From positions 1,240,001 to 1,304,000 of the forward strand of contig NZ_CP102286.1 of NCBI RefSeq assembly GCF_025151215.1: a stretch of 64,000 nt of DNA, given 5' to 3'. The translations under genes were made by a program, and so were the position numbers. The stretch comes from Parabacteroides merdae ATCC 43184 (GTDB lineage: Bacteria > Bacteroidota > Bacteroidia > Bacteroidales > Tannerellaceae). This document shows positions 26,449 through 37,012 of the stretch, piece by piece. Under the pieces are notes generated by a model. The model was not told the DNA's origin. It ran no database searches and saw only the letters and a list, made by a program, of their open reading frames with translations. How positions within the stretch are numbered: position 1 is the stretch's first letter; each line of letters begins with the position of its first letter.

Positions 26449-29337
26449 ATGACCGTGAAATTAAAAGTAGTGATGATGGTATTCGCATGTTGTTCTTATC
26501 AATCGCAAGCAGAGGACTTGAACGCTCTCAAAGTAAAAGAATATAGACTGGAAAACGGACTGACTGTTTGGCTGAACGAAGATCATAGTCAACCGAAAGT
26601 TTTCGGCGCCGTTGTCGTGAAAGCAGGAGCAAAAGATTGTCCGGATACAGGTATCGCTCACTATTTCGAGCATATGATGTTTAAGGGAACAGACCGCATC
26701 GGAACGCTTGATTACGAGTCGGAGAAAGTCTTGCTGGATTCCATTGCCATGAAATATGACGAACTGGCCATGACGGAGGATACCGCGGCACGTGCTCGTC
26801 TGCAAAAGGAAATCAACGAACTGAGCATCCGCTCTTCCGAATATGTCATTCCAAATGAGTTCAACCGGCTCATCAACCGGTTCGGCGGTTCCGGTCTGAA
26901 TGCGGCGACCTCATACGATGCTACAATCTATTTCAATACGTTTTCTCCGCAATATATGGTTCAATGGGCGGAGATCAACAGCGAACGCCTGATTAACCCC
27001 GTATTCCGTCTTTTCCAAAGCGAACTGGAAACGGTTTATGAGGAGAAGAACATGTATGGTGATTTCATCGGTGGTCAGGTGATGGACACATTGATGGCAC
27101 GCTATTTCGGTCCACACCCGTATGCTTACCCAATTATCGGCAGCACGAAAAACCTCAAGAACCCGCGGCTGACGGAAATGCACAAGTTCTTCGAGGACTA
27201 TTACGTGGCATCCAATATGGCACTAATCCTTAGTGGTGATTTCGATGCACAGCAGGTTATGCCTATATTGGAAAAGGCCTTTTCACGAATCCGTTCGGGC
27301 AATGCGCCGAAACAGGAGAAAGTGATGCTCCCGCCCTTCAACGGACGGGAGACAATGAAGGTAAAGTTCCCGATCCCCTTTATTAAGGCGATGGGGCTTG
27401 GTTTCCGGGGTGTTTCGGCCAACCACGAGGACCAGGTAGCCTTGAATATTGCGGTCAACTTGTTGAATAACGCCAACGGTACGGGCTATCTGGACAAACT
27501 GATGGTGGAACATAAGTTGATGGGAGCTCTTGCCATCAACGAGAGCATGAATGAAGCGGGAATCTTGGCGGTCGCTATTATGCCGAAATTGTTGATCCAG
27601 TCGTACAGTTCGGCAGAGAAGATGGTCTGGGACGAGATCAACCGAGTGAAGAACGGAGATTTCAGTGATGAAATGTTCAACAGCTTGAAACTGGAACAGA
27701 AACGGCAGTATGCTTCCTCATTGGAAAATATCGACTCACGTGCGACAATCATGATGAATCTGTTTTCTCAAGGAAAGAGTTGGAACGATTATCTGAACGA
27801 AGTGGCACGGATCGAATCCATCACGAAAGAGGATGTCGTGCGGGTCGCCCAAAAATATTTCAGCAATAACTATTTGTGCGTAACCAAGAGCACAGGGAAA
27901 TATCCAAAAGACAATTTGCCGAAACCAGCTTTCTCTCCGGTTGTTCCCCGGAATGCAGACGCTTCGTCTTCTTATGCCAAACAGTTGGAGAAGATACCGG
28001 AACAACAAGTCGCACCTCGTATCATCGATTTCGAAAAGGATGTGAAGACGTCAAAGTTGACTCCTTTGGTGACGTTGTACACGACACCTAATCCGCTGAA
28101 CGATATTTTTACTTTGAACATCTCCTACGGGATCGGTGCCTTGGAACAGCCGGAATTGATGCAGCTCACCAACTATCTGCAATTATTAGGGACCGAGTCT
28201 TTATCTTTCGAACAGTTCCGCAGCCGTTTGCAATCGATCGGAAGCACGCTTGCATTCGATGTAACACCCGATGCTTTTGTCATGAAGGTGACTGGTTTCG
28301 ATAACCATATTGACGAAACGATGGAACTTGTGGGTGACTTTATCCGCCATGCAAAGGCTGACGACAAGAAGCTACGTCAGATTGTGGACGATGCCAAAGT
28401 CTCGGAGAAAGCCTTTTTCAAGTCGGGCGACAATGTGGCATCAGCTTTGTTAGAACAGGTAAAGTACGGTGATCAGTCCCGTTACCTGCGTAAACTTTCA
28501 CTCTCGCAAATCAAGAAATTGAAGGGTAAAGATATGTTGGCGATCTACGATAAAGTACGGAGCGTACAGTGCGACCTTCACTACTGCGGCACATTGCCTG
28601 TAGAAAAGGTGATCGGGACGATTCGCCAGCATCTCCCACTGGAGCGGACGACCGTTGCCTCCAATTCTCCCTATTACCGTGAGTTGAAACAATACGACCG
28701 GCCGACCGTCTTTTTTATCGATATGCCGGATATGGCGCAGAGCATCGTTTACGGCTATGTCAAGGGCGATCCGGTCGATGACAAGGCTTCCCGCCATGCC
28801 TCCCAGCTGTTCTCTGTCTACTTCGGAGGCGATATGTCATCGCTGATGTTTCAAGAAATAAGGGAATTCCGTTCTTTTGCATACCGGACAAGCGGTCGTT
28901 ACCAGTTGCCGAACCATGCACATAAAGGGACTGCCGGATCTTTTACGGCGATGCTGTCCACTCAAAGCGACAAGACGCTGGATGCGCTGGGCGTACTGGA
29001 TTCGCTGATCCGGGAAATGCCGTTGAAGCCGGAAAGGATGGAGGCGGTCAAGCAGACGTTGGTGAACCGTATCAATAACGATTATCCGCCTTTCCGCAAC
29101 CTGTCCGAGAAAGTGGCGAGTGCGCGTATGGAAGGTTTCGACCGTGATCCGGCTGAAGAATTCCTGCGGGATATCGCAACGATGGACATGCAGGATATTT
29201 CCCGTTTCTACCAGGAGCAGATCAGTGGCCGCCCGGTCGTTTACGTGATTACTGGGAATCGGAAACATATCGATATGAAGAAGCTGGCCGAATACGGTAC
29301 GATAATAAAAGTGAAAAAGAAAGGCATATATAAATAA
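26449..29337 (+). CDS. M16-family zinc metallopeptidase, secreted
   Basis: The 962-residue protein (starting MTVKLKVVMMVFACCSYQSQA, a signal peptide) is a two-lobed M16 peptidase. The inverted zinc motif HYFEHMMFKG (HxxEH) lies near residue 80, and the third ligand is the Glu in ETVYEEKNM about 130 residues later. The C-terminal lobe lacks the metal site, as usual. A frame 24 codons longer begins at 26377, but a TATCTTTG -7 box at 26417-26424 would sit inside it, so the ATG at 26449 is chosen. It likely cleaves peptides in the periplasm. The next gene starts immediately at its stop, and an M1 aminopeptidase follows, so a peptide-degrading operon is plausible. Confidence 0.92.
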   Translation: MTVKLKVVMMVFACCSYQSQAEDLNALKVKEYRLENGLTVWLNEDHSQPKVFGAVVVKAGAKDCPDTGIAHYFEHMMFKGTDRIGTLDYESEKVLLDSIAMKYDELAMTEDTAARARLQKEINELSIRSSEYVIPNEFNRLINRFGGSGLNAATSYDATIYFNTFSPQYMVQWAEINSERLINPVFRLFQSELETVYEEKNMYGDFIGGQVMDTLMARYFGPHPYAYPIIGSTKNLKNPRLTEMHKFFEDYYVASNMALILSGDFDAQQVMPILEKAFSRIRSGNAPKQEKVMLPPFNGRETMKVKFPIPFIKAMGLGFRGVSANHEDQVALNIAVNLLNNANGTGYLDKLMVEHKLMGALAINESMNEAGILAVAIMPKLLIQSYSSAEKMVWDEINRVKNGDFSDEMFNSLKLEQKRQYASSLENIDSRATIMMNLFSQGKSWNDYLNEVARIESITKEDVVRVAQKYFSNNYLCVTKSTGKYPKDNLPKPAFSPVVPRNADASSSYAKQLEKIPEQQVAPRIIDFEKDVKTSKLTPLVTLYTTPNPLNDIFTLNISYGIGALEQPELMQLTNYLQLLGTESLSFEQFRSRLQSIGSTLAFDVTPDAFVMKVTGFDNHIDETMELVGDFIRHAKADDKKLRQIVDDAKVSEKAFFKSGDNVASALLEQVKYGDQSRYLRKLSLSQIKKLKGKDMLAIYDKVRSVQCDLHYCGTLPVEKVIGTIRQHLPLERTTVASNSPYYRELKQYDRPTVFFIDMPDMAQSIVYGYVKGDPVDDKASRHASQLFSVYFGGDMSSLMFQEIREFRSFAYRTSGRYQLPNHAHKGTAGSFTAMLSTQSDKTLDALGVLDSLIREMPLKPERMEAVKQTLVNRINNDYPPFRNLSEKVASARMEGFDRDPAEEFLRDIATMDMQDISRFYQEQISGRPVVYVITGNRKHIDMKKLAEYGTIIKVKKKGIYK

Positions 29338-29793
29338 ATGTATAGTAAAGACGAACTCAAGAACCTGAAACTTGAATTTTGGGAAAGTTTCGCCGCATTT
29401 TGTGAAGTACAGCCGTATCTGAGAGGACGCAAGAAAACGTGGGTTTTATATGATACGAAAGTGAAAGGGGTCGAACTCAAATTCGATGCGACAAGAGAGG
29501 GTGCGTTTGTCATCCTCGAAGTGAACCATAGGAGCGAAGAGGCCCGGCTGGAGATGTTCGAACGCCTGACGTGGTATAAGGATACGCTGGAAATGGATTT
29601 TCCGGAGGGGTTGACTTGGGACATTTGTTTCGTGCGCGATACCGGAAAGCAGGTGGCCCGTATTTATACAGCCAAATCCGGGATTGACTTCCACCGCCGT
29701 CAGGATTGGGGAGAGTTTTTCTCTTTTATGGCTAGTCAAATGTATCTGTTGGAACGAAACTTCATGTCCATAGCAGAGTATTTGAGGGAATGA
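29338..29793 (+). CDS. DUF4268-family protein
   Basis: The 151-residue protein matches the DUF4268 family as I remember it: MYSKDELKNLKLEFWESFAA, VLYDTKVKGVELKFDATREG, then FFSFMASQMYLLERNFMSIA near the end. The function is unknown; other members are fused or linked to nuclease-like proteins. It begins at the base after the stop of the M16 peptidase gene and ends 16 bases before the M1 aminopeptidase, so it is part of that operon. Nothing in it suggests a membrane or secreted location. Confidence 0.85.
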   Translation: MYSKDELKNLKLEFWESFAAFCEVQPYLRGRKKTWVLYDTKVKGVELKFDATREGAFVILEVNHRSEEARLEMFERLTWYKDTLEMDFPEGLTWDICFVRDTGKQVARIYTAKSGIDFHRRQDWGEFFSFMASQMYLLERNFMSIAEYLRE

Positions 29794-29809
29794 AAAGATT
29801 TAAATCATA

Positions 29810-32356
29810 ATGAACACTGGAAATATAAAACAATTTATAGGAGTGGCAGCTATCAGTTTATTGACGGCTTGCGGTAGTCCTACACCCGATGCTGTGCTGT
29901 TGAAACCGGGAGTCAGCCGGGAATTGGCTCAGTTCAGGAAAGAACATTTCAAGGAGGTACGTTACAACCTCTTTTTTTCCATCCCGGAATCCCGCGAAGA
30001 AGCCGTCACAGGCAAAGCGGATATAACGCTTGCTATCCGCGAAAGACTGCCGGTTATCATAGACTTCCGAGGGGAATCGGAACAGGTAGCCTCAGTTTTG
30101 TTGAATGGTAGGAAAGTCCCTTATACGGTTAAGGACGAGCATATCGTGATCGATACAAGAGAGGTGGCAAACGGAGAGAATCGCGTGACTATCGAATTTA
30201 CGGCAAACGATCAGTCGCTTAACCGCCGGGACGAATTCCTCTATACGTTGCTGGTTCCCGACCGGGCGCGTACGCTCTTCCCTTGTTTCGACCAACCGGA
30301 CATGAAATCGCTTTTCACCCTGTCGTTGGAGGTTCCGTCTTCCTGGCAGGCGGTCGCCAACGGGGCGGTCGAGCAGGTGGATTCGACATCCGTCGCCGGG
30401 TGCAAGCGGATTTCTTTCCGGGAAACAGAACCGCTCAGCACCTATCTTTTCTCTTTTGTTGCCGGTAAGCTGACACGGGAAACGTATTCGCGCGACGGAC
30501 GAAATATTTCGATTTACCATCGCGAGACCGACCCGAAGAAGGTGGCACAGTGTCCCGATATTGCCTCCGAAGTGTTCGATGCACTCGAATGGCAGGAGGA
30601 ATATACACAGATACCATACCCCTTCGCCAAATACGACCTGATCATTTTGCCGGAATTCCAGTTTGGCGGGATGGAACATACGGGAGCGACCTTATATACG
30701 GACGGGCGGATGTTCCTGAACGAGAACCCGACATTGAACGAGCGTCTGGCACGCAGTTCCTTGATTGCGCACGAGACTTCGCATATGTGGTTCGGGGACT
30801 TCGTGACGATGGAATGGTTCAATGATGTCTGGACAAAAGAGGTCTTTGCCAATTATTATGCCTCCCAGATAATCAAGCCTCTGTTTCCGGAGGTGAACCA
30901 TTCTTTGAATTTCATGCTTGACTATATCCCCGCGGCCTATTCCGAAGATCGTACCGCCGGTGCCAATCCGGTGAAGCAGCAACTGGAGAACATGCGAGAT
31001 GCCGGATTGATGTACGGTAATATCATCTATGACAAGTCTCCGGTTATCCTGGAAATGCTGATTAAGAAAATGGGGAAGGAGTCTTTCAGGAAAGGGATTC
31101 AGGAATACCTGAAAACGTATGCCTACGGAAATGCTACCTGGGAAGGACTGATCGGTATTCTGGACAAATATACGGACGATGATCTGACGGCCTGGAGCCG
31201 GGTTTGGGTGAATGAAAAGGGCATGCCGGAGATATGTGGAGTGATATCCGAAGATGGCAAATCGTTGCAGGTCTCGCAGAAAGATCCGTTAGGACGCGGG
31301 CTGTTGTGGGAACAAGACTTGTCTTTTCTGGTTGTCTATCCTGACGGAGGGACGGAGGACGTGCAAGTTTCATTTGGAAAAGAGCAGGCGTCATGCCTCA
31401 AGGAACTGAAAAGGCAGGCGAGCGAAGGCTGTTTCGTCATGCCCAATGCCGATGGCAAAGGATATGGTTTCTTCCGCCTGCTTGAGAAAGATGCGAAGGC
31501 TTGTTTGGGCAACCTTCCCGCTTGTAAGGACGAGGTGTTGAGAGGTTCTTTGTTGATTACGTTGTACGAGAATTTATTGAACCGGACTATCCCTGCAGAG
31601 CTTTATATGGAAGCAATGTTGGATTATTTGCCTACGGAAAACAATTCTCTGTTGTTCTCGGCCGCCCTCGGATATATCGGTAATTGCCAACGTTTCTATC
31701 TCGCTGATCCGGAGAAACTGGAACTGGTGCTCTGGCGAATCGTGACAATGGCGGAACAATCCCAACAACGTTTGCAGGCGTTCCGCCAATATCGTTCCAT
31801 AGCCCGCTCGCCGGAAGCGGTCGGAAAACTATACGCGCTCTGGAAAGACCAAAAAGCGCCTGCTGGATGTTCGTTGAGCGAAAACGATTATATCAGCTTG
31901 TCGTACGATCTGGCTATCCAGATGCCTGACAAAGCCGATGAAATCGTAGCAACCCAGCAAGCACGGATCACCAACCCGGACCGCAAACGGCAATATGCAT
32001 TCATCTCACCCTCCGTTTCTCCCCGACAGGAAGTGCGCGACAGTGTGTTCGCTTCTCTGCTCGTAGCCGAGAACCGTCGCGTCGAGCCGTGGGCTTCGGC
32101 CGCCTTGTCGAACCTGAACTGCCAGTTGCGCCAGAAAGAAGCGGTCGGTTATATCCGTCCGGCACTGGAAGCCTTGCAGGAAATACAGCGTACGGGAGAC
32201 ATCTTTTTTCCGCGTGATTGGGTACGGGCTTTATTGAGCGGACATACTTCGCCGGAGGCTAAGAAGGAGGTGGACGATTTCTTTGCCGCCCACCCGGACT
32301 ATCCGGTCCTGCTCTCAAATAAAATCCGTCAGCAGGCGGATCATTTGTACAGATAA
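29810..32356 (+). CDS. M1-family zinc aminopeptidase, lipoprotein
   Basis: The 848-residue protein is anchored as a lipoprotein (signal ending LLTACGS). It has the aminopeptidase N layout: an N-terminal beta domain, the exopeptidase motif GGMEHTGATLY, and the zinc site HETSHMWFGDF with the third ligand Glu in WTKEVFANYYA 18 residues on. The catalytic Tyr region lies in YGNIIYDKSPVILEMLIKKM, and a helical C-terminal domain follows. It would trim N-terminal residues from peptides at the cell surface or in the periplasm, which fits the M16 peptidase in the same operon. It is somewhat unlike GAMEN exopeptidases in reading GGMEH. Confidence 0.93.
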   Translation: MNTGNIKQFIGVAAISLLTACGSPTPDAVLLKPGVSRELAQFRKEHFKEVRYNLFFSIPESREEAVTGKADITLAIRERLPVIIDFRGESEQVASVLLNGRKVPYTVKDEHIVIDTREVANGENRVTIEFTANDQSLNRRDEFLYTLLVPDRARTLFPCFDQPDMKSLFTLSLEVPSSWQAVANGAVEQVDSTSVAGCKRISFRETEPLSTYLFSFVAGKLTRETYSRDGRNISIYHRETDPKKVAQCPDIASEVFDALEWQEEYTQIPYPFAKYDLIILPEFQFGGMEHTGATLYTDGRMFLNENPTLNERLARSSLIAHETSHMWFGDFVTMEWFNDVWTKEVFANYYASQIIKPLFPEVNHSLNFMLDYIPAAYSEDRTAGANPVKQQLENMRDAGLMYGNIIYDKSPVILEMLIKKMGKESFRKGIQEYLKTYAYGNATWEGLIGILDKYTDDDLTAWSRVWVNEKGMPEICGVISEDGKSLQVSQKDPLGRGLLWEQDLSFLVVYPDGGTEDVQVSFGKEQASCLKELKRQASEGCFVMPNADGKGYGFFRLLEKDAKACLGNLPACKDEVLRGSLLITLYENLLNRTIPAELYMEAMLDYLPTENNSLLFSAALGYIGNCQRFYLADPEKLELVLWRIVTMAEQSQQRLQAFRQYRSIARSPEAVGKLYALWKDQKAPAGCSLSENDYISLSYDLAIQMPDKADEIVATQQARITNPDRKRQYAFISPSVSPRQEVRDSVFASLLVAENRRVEPWASAALSNLNCQLRQKEAVGYIRPALEALQEIQRTGDIFFPRDWVRALLSGHTSPEAKKEVDDFFAAHPDYPVLLSNKIRQQADHLYR

Positions 32357-32428
32357 CCGGAATTATCGGGTTAAAATTGGCCTCATAATAAAAAATCACC
32401 CCGATTGGCTAATCTTTTGTAAGTTTTA

Positions 32429-32458
32429 TTTGCTAATTCAATTATTATTGTAACTTTG
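32429..32458 (+). promoter_or_regulatory. Promoter of the his operon
   Basis: A -33 TTTG (32429-32432) and a -7 TAACTTTG (32451-32458) stand 18 bases apart, a close match to the Bacteroidetes promoter. Transcription would begin a few bases later, 10-20 bases upstream of the leader peptide. Confidence 0.75.
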
Positions 32459-32478
32459 CAACGTAAAAATAATAACAA

Positions 32479-32532
32479 ATGAAAAGTACGGTTCTGCATC
32501 TCCACCATCATCATCATTACAACGGGCAATAG
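32479..32532 (+). CDS. hisL: His operon leader peptide (17 residues)
   Basis: A tiny gene encoding MKSTVLHLHHHHHYNGQ, with six His codons among seven consecutive codons (32497-32517). Such runs are the diagnostic of ribosome-mediated attenuation: when charged tRNA-His is scarce, the ribosome stalls there. The start is preceded by an A-rich stretch (acgtaaaaataataac). The RNA hairpins that read out the stall follow directly (see attenuator). Confidence 0.93.
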   Translation: MKSTVLHLHHHHHYNGQ

Positions 32533-32534
32533 TT

Positions 32535-32617
32535 CGGTGGGCTGTGTGGTATGTAGGAACATATGATATAAATGAATAAGGCTTGCCGTTTACGGTGGGC
32601 CTTATTTTGTTTTTGGA
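32535..32617 (+). promoter_or_regulatory. His attenuator: competing terminator and antiterminator
   Basis: The terminator stem pairs aataaggc-gccg (32575-32588) with cggtgggccttatt (32593-32606) and is followed by T-rich sequence. The 8-base 3' arm cggtgggc (32593-32600) is repeated exactly at 32535-32542, directly after the leader stop. That upstream copy can pair with gcttgccg (32581-32588) and block the terminator. A ribosome that reaches the leader stop (32530-32532) would cover the upstream copy and allow termination. A ribosome stalled on the His codons would leave it free and permit read-through into hisG. No stem is needed beyond these. Confidence 0.85.
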
Positions 32618-32641
32618 AAAATATATACAAACAAAATAAAC

Positions 32642-33493
32642 ATGTTACGAATCGCAGTACAATCAAAAGGTCGTCTTTACGATGAAACAATGCTTCTCTT
32701 AGAAGAAGCCGGTATTAAACTAAACAGGGGAAAACGTATTTTGCTGTTGTCGGCAAAAGGTTTTCCGGTAGAAGTCTTATTCTTGCGCGATGACGATATT
32801 CCACAATCTGTAGCCAATGGAGTTGCCGACATAGGTATCGTTGGCGAAAACGAATATGTAGAAAAAGGACAGGAGGCCAAGCTGATCAAACGTTTAGGAT
32901 TCAGCAAATGCCGTCTTTCACTCGCCATTCCGAAAGATGAAGATTATCAGGGGGTGGAATGGTTCGCCGGAAAAACGATCGCAACTTCCTATCCGGAAAT
33001 ACTGAAGGCTTATCTGGCTGAAAAGGGAGTGAAAGCAGACCTTCACGTAATTAGCGGGTCTGTGGAAATTGCGCCGGGCATCGGCCTCGCGGATGCGATT
33101 TTCGATATCGTCAGCTCCGGCAGCACGCTGGTGAGCAATCAGCTCAAAGAAGTGGAAGTCATCATGCAAAGCGAAGCCTTGTTGATTGCTAACAATAACC
33201 TGTCGGATGAAAAACAGGCTATCCTGAACGAACTGTTGTTCCGTTTTGAAGCGATCCAGGTAGCGGAAGGCAAGAAATATGTATTGTTGAACGCTCCGAA
33301 AGACAAGATGGACGAGATCATAGAAGTGCTGCCGGGCATGAAGAGCCCGACCATCACGCCGCTTGCCGACGGGAACTGGGTGTCTGTCCAATCCGTCATA
33401 GCGGAGAAACATTTCTGGGAAATCATCGGTAAACTGAAATCATTGGGAGCAGAAGGCATACTGGTGCTACCGATCGAGAAAATGATTTTGTAA
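32642..33493 (+). CDS. hisG: ATP phosphoribosyltransferase (long form)
   Basis: HisG makes phosphoribosyl-ATP from ATP and PRPP, the first step of histidine synthesis. The 283-residue protein is the long, hexameric, feedback-inhibited form: catalytic signatures MLRIAVQSKGRLYDETMLLL, VADIGIVGENEYVEKG and the PRPP loop GLADAIFDIVSSGSTL, then a C-terminal ACT-like regulatory domain (about residues 210-283, GMKSPTITPLADGNWVSVQS). Being long form, it does not need HisZ. It is the first gene of hisGDCB, 109 bases after the leader peptide. Confidence 0.97.
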   Translation: MLRIAVQSKGRLYDETMLLLEEAGIKLNRGKRILLLSAKGFPVEVLFLRDDDIPQSVANGVADIGIVGENEYVEKGQEAKLIKRLGFSKCRLSLAIPKDEDYQGVEWFAGKTIATSYPEILKAYLAEKGVKADLHVISGSVEIAPGIGLADAIFDIVSSGSTLVSNQLKEVEVIMQSEALLIANNNLSDEKQAILNELLFRFEAIQVAEGKKYVLLNAPKDKMDEIIEVLPGMKSPTITPLADGNWVSVQSVIAEKHFWEIIGKLKSLGAEGILVLPIEKMIL

Positions 33494-33550
33494 ATTAAGA
33501 AGTAAATTCTTACCTCTTAATTTTTTAATTCTTAATTTTTAATTTATAAA

Positions 33551-34840
33551 GTGGAAGTAATCAAATATCCGTCAAGAGAAGAATGGGCCTCATTGGCCCT
33601 GCGTCCGGCGCTGGATGTCACGACACTGTTCGATACGGTCCGCACGGTGCTGGATGAAGTCCGGAAGGGAGGAGATGCCGCCGTTATCCGGTATGAGGAG
33701 AAGTTCGACAAGATAGATCCCGCTACCTTCAAAAGGTTGCAGGTTTCAGAACAGGAATTAGCGGAAGCGAAGGAGCTCGTACCTGAAGAGCTGAAGCAAG
33801 CTATCCGTCAAGCAAAGAACAATATAGAGATATTTCACGCCTCACAGCGTTTTACGGGAAAGAAGGTGGAGACGACACCGGGTGTCACCTGCTGGCAGAA
33901 AGCGGTAGCGATAGAAAAAGTCGGTTTATACATTCCCGGCGGAACGGCTCCTCTTTTCTCTACCGTCCTGATGTTGGCTGTCCCGGCACGTATTGCCGGC
34001 TGTAAGGAAATCGTGCTTTGTACGCCTCCGGGCAAGGATGGAAAGGTACACCCCGCCATCCTGTTTGCCGCGGAAACGGCAGGCGTCAGCAAGATATTCA
34101 AGGCAGGAGGTATCCAGGCCATAGCGGCGATGGCCTACGGAACGGAATCGGTTCCGAAGGTCTATAAGATATTCGGTCCCGGTAACCAGTATGTGACGGC
34201 GGCCAAACAGTTGGTCAGCCTGAAAGAGGTGGCCATCGACATGCCTGCCGGTCCTTCCGAAGTGGAAGTGATTGCAGACGAATCGGCCAATCCCGCCTTT
34301 ATTGCCGCAGATTTCCTTTCCCAGGCGGAACATGGAGTGGACAGCCAAGCCATGCTGGTGACGGCATCCGAAAGCATCGTCGAACCGATCATGCAAGCGA
34401 TCCGGGAACAGCTGGACCGGCTGCCCCGTAAGGAGATCACGGAAAAATCGTTGAGCCACAGCCGTCTTATCGTGCTGAAGGATAAACAGGAAGTGATCGA
34501 CTTCACCAACCTGTACGCTCCGGAGCATCTGATTATCCAGACGACCGATTATGCAGATATTGCCGGGCAGGTCGAAAATGCAGGCAGTGTCTTCATGGGA
34601 TCCTATACGCCGGAAAGCGCTGGCGACTACGCTTCCGGTACGAACCATACGTTGCCGACCAACGGATATGCAAAAGCCTACAGTGGCGTGAACCTGGACA
34701 GCTTCATCAAGAAGATCACGTTCCAGGAGATCACGGCCGACGGCATCCGGCTGTTGGGCGGGACGATCCGGACAATGGCGGCCAACGAGCAGCTGGATGC
34801 GCACAAGAATGCAGTAACAATCAGATTGAACACATTATGA
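33551..34840 (+). CDS. hisD: Histidinol dehydrogenase
   Basis: HisD carries out the last two steps, histidinol to histidine, with NAD and zinc. The 429-residue protein has the family signatures [54 protein letters not shown] and the zinc-binding region [18 protein letters not shown], with His residues for metal and catalysis, and the C-terminal [18 protein letters not shown]. The start is a GTG at 33551. The 57-base gap after hisG is filled with an AT-rich repeat (aattcttaatttttaattt). It overlaps hisC by 4 bases (ATGA), showing translational coupling. Confidence 0.97.
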   Translation: MEVIKYPSREEWASLALRPALDVTTLFDTVRTVLDEVRKGGDAAVIRYEEKFDKIDPATFKRLQVSEQELAEAKELVPEELKQAIRQAKNNIEIFHASQRFTGKKVETTPGVTCWQKAVAIEKVGLYIPGGTAPLFSTVLMLAVPARIAGCKEIVLCTPPGKDGKVHPAILFAAETAGVSKIFKAGGIQAIAAMAYGTESVPKVYKIFGPGNQYVTAAKQLVSLKEVAIDMPAGPSEVEVIADESANPAFIAADFLSQAEHGVDSQAMLVTASESIVEPIMQAIREQLDRLPRKEITEKSLSHSRLIVLKDKQEVIDFTNLYAPEHLIIQTTDYADIAGQVENAGSVFMGSYTPESAGDYASGTNHTLPTNGYAKAYSGVNLDSFIKKITFQEITADGIRLLGGTIRTMAANEQLDAHKNAVTIRLNTL

Positions 34841-35868
34841 AAGACTTAAAAGATTTAGTCAGACCCAATGTCTGGAACATGAAACCCTACTCGTCTGCCA
34901 GAGATGAGTTTCAAGGTAATGCCTCCGTTTTCCTGGATGCAAACGAAAACCCGTTTAACAGACCGTACAACCGCTATCCCGATCCTTTGCAATGGGAACT
35001 GAAGAAGAAGATTGCGGAGATCAAAGGGGTGAAACGCGAGTCTATCTTTCTGGGGAACGGAAGTGACGAACCGATCGATCTGATTATCCGTGCGTTTTGC
35101 GAACCGTCTATCGACAGCATCGTAAGCATCGCGCCTTCCTACGGCATGTATGAAGTCGCGGCCAATGTCAATAACGTAGAGTTCCGGAAGATCAAGCTGG
35201 ACGAAAAGTTCGACCTGGATACCGACAGTCTTCTGGAAGCGGCAAACGACTGGGTGAAGGTGATATTCCTGTGTTCTCCCAACAACCCGACGGGAAATAA
35301 TCTGAGCCGTGACCGCCTTTACAAAGTATTGAATACATTCCAAGGGATCGTTGTGATTGACGAGGCTTATGTCGATTTCTCCATCGAGCCTTCTTTCTTA
35401 GGCGAGTTGGAGAAATTCCCGAATCTGATCGTCCTGCAAACCATGTCCAAAGCGTGGGGGGCTGCCGGAATCCGGTTGGGAATGGCTTTTGCTTCTCCCG
35501 AAATCATTGCGATCCTCAATAAGATCAAATATCCGTACAATGTAAATCTGCTGACTCAGGAACGTGCCTTGTATATGCTTGAAAACAAGGAACAGATGGA
35601 AAAACAGCTTCGTTCGATCCTTTCCGAGCGGATTCGTCTGCAAGCTGCATTGCCGGAGTTGAACTGCGTGCGCAAGATTTATCCTACGGATGCAAATTTT
35701 ATCCTGGTCGAAGTGACGAATGCCGATACGATCTATAAAAATCTGGTCAGACAGGGTATTATCGTCCGTAACCGGACAAATGTGACCATGTGTAACGGCT
35801 GCCTTCGCATCACGGTCGGCAAGCCGGATGAAAACGATGCTTTGCTCGAAGCGCTTAAAAAAATGTAA
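34837..35868 (+). CDS. hisC: Histidinol-phosphate aminotransferase
   Basis: HisC is a PLP-dependent aminotransferase of class I/II that converts imidazole acetol phosphate to histidinol phosphate. The 343-residue protein contains [40 protein letters not shown], the [18 protein letters not shown] loop, [12 protein letters not shown] and the Schiff-base Lys in [18 protein letters not shown]. Its C-terminal [20 protein letters not shown] holds the phosphate-binding Arg. It overlaps hisD and is followed by hisB after 11 bases. Confidence 0.97.
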   Translation: MKDLKDLVRPNVWNMKPYSSARDEFQGNASVFLDANENPFNRPYNRYPDPLQWELKKKIAEIKGVKRESIFLGNGSDEPIDLIIRAFCEPSIDSIVSIAPSYGMYEVAANVNNVEFRKIKLDEKFDLDTDSLLEAANDWVKVIFLCSPNNPTGNNLSRDRLYKVLNTFQGIVVIDEAYVDFSIEPSFLGELEKFPNLIVLQTMSKAWGAAGIRLGMAFASPEIIAILNKIKYPYNVNLLTQERALYMLENKEQMEKQLRSILSERIRLQAALPELNCVRKIYPTDANFILVEVTNADTIYKNLVRQGIIVRNRTNVTMCNGCLRITVGKPDENDALLEALKKM

Positions 35869-35879
35869 AGATTTATGAA

Positions 35880-37007
35880 ATGAAAAGAGCCTTATTTATA
35901 GACCGGGACGGAACGCTTGTGATAGAGCCGCCGGTGGACTATCAGTTGGACAGCTTGGAGAAGTTAGTGTTTTATCCGAAGGTATTCCGTAACCTGTACT
36001 TTATCCGTAAACAGTTGGATTTCGAGTTTGTGATGGTGACGAACCAGGACGGTTTGGGTACGGATTCCTTTCCGGAAGACACTTTCTGGCCGGCACACGA
36101 CAAGATGTTGAAGACCTTGGAAGGCGAGGGGATCCGTTTCGACGATATCCTGATCGACCGTTCTTTTCCGGAAGAAAACTCTCCGAACCGGAAACCCCGT
36201 ACAGGTATGTTAGGCCGCTATCTGTCCGGCGAATATGACCTGGCAAACAGTTACGTGATAGGTGACCGGCTGACGGATATGCAGCTGGCAGCCAATTTAG
36301 GGGCAAAAGGGATATGGCTTCGTCCGGATGACGTCGAGGCGCGACAGTTGCTCACGGAGAATACGGCTATTTCTCCCGTCCTGATTACAGACGATTGGGA
36401 CCGGATCACGGAATATCTTTTTGCCGGAGAACGCCGGGGCACTATCCGACGTACGACAAAGGAAACGGATATTTTTGTAGAAGTGAATCTGGACGGACAT
36501 GGGCGGACGGAGATTTCCACCGGTCTCGGCTTCTTCGACCATATGCTCGACCAGATCGGAAAACATTCGGGTATCGATTTGACGGTACGGGTGAAAGGAG
36601 ATCTGGAAGTAGACGAACATCATACGATAGAGGATACGGCTATTGCGCTTGGAGAAGCTTTGTTAAAGGCTTTAGGCGATAAGAGGGGGATCGAACGCTA
36701 CGGTTACTGCCTGCCGATGGACGATTGTCTGTGCAGTGTGGCGCTTGATTTCGGAGGACGTCCCTGGTTAGTCTGGGATGCAGCCTTTCACCGTGAGAAA
36801 GTAGGGGATATGCCGACCGAAATGTTCTTGCATTTCTTTAAAAGCCTGAGCGATGCCGCCCGCATGAACCTGAACATTAAAGCGGAAGGCACAAACGAGC
36901 ACCATAAGATCGAAGGAATCTTCAAGGCTTTGGCCCGCTCCATCAAGATGGCTATCCGCCGCGACATCTACAGGTATGAACTGCCGAGTACAAAGGGGGC
37001 TTTGTAA
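35880..37007 (+). CDS. hisB: Bifunctional histidinol-phosphatase/imidazoleglycerol-phosphate dehydratase
   Basis: The 375-residue protein fuses two enzymes, as in many Bacteroidetes and enterobacteria. The N-terminal HAD phosphatase (about residues 1-165) has [13 protein letters not shown] and [13 protein letters not shown]. The C-terminal dehydratase (about 180-375) has [36 protein letters not shown] and [20 protein letters not shown], whose His and Glu residues bind the manganese ions. It is the last gene of the hisGDCB group seen here; hisH, hisA, hisF and hisI are not in the window. A hairpin of AT repeats follows. Confidence 0.97.
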   Translation: MKRALFIDRDGTLVIEPPVDYQLDSLEKLVFYPKVFRNLYFIRKQLDFEFVMVTNQDGLGTDSFPEDTFWPAHDKMLKTLEGEGIRFDDILIDRSFPEENSPNRKPRTGMLGRYLSGEYDLANSYVIGDRLTDMQLAANLGAKGIWLRPDDVEARQLLTENTAISPVLITDDWDRITEYLFAGERRGTIRRTTKETDIFVEVNLDGHGRTEISTGLGFFDHMLDQIGKHSGIDLTVRVKGDLEVDEHHTIEDTAIALGEALLKALGDKRGIERYGYCLPMDDCLCSVALDFGGRPWLVWDAAFHREKVGDMPTEMFLHFFKSLSDAARMNLNIKAEGTNEHHKIEGIFKALARSIKMAIRRDIYRYELPSTKGAL

Positions 37008-37012
37008 ATTAA

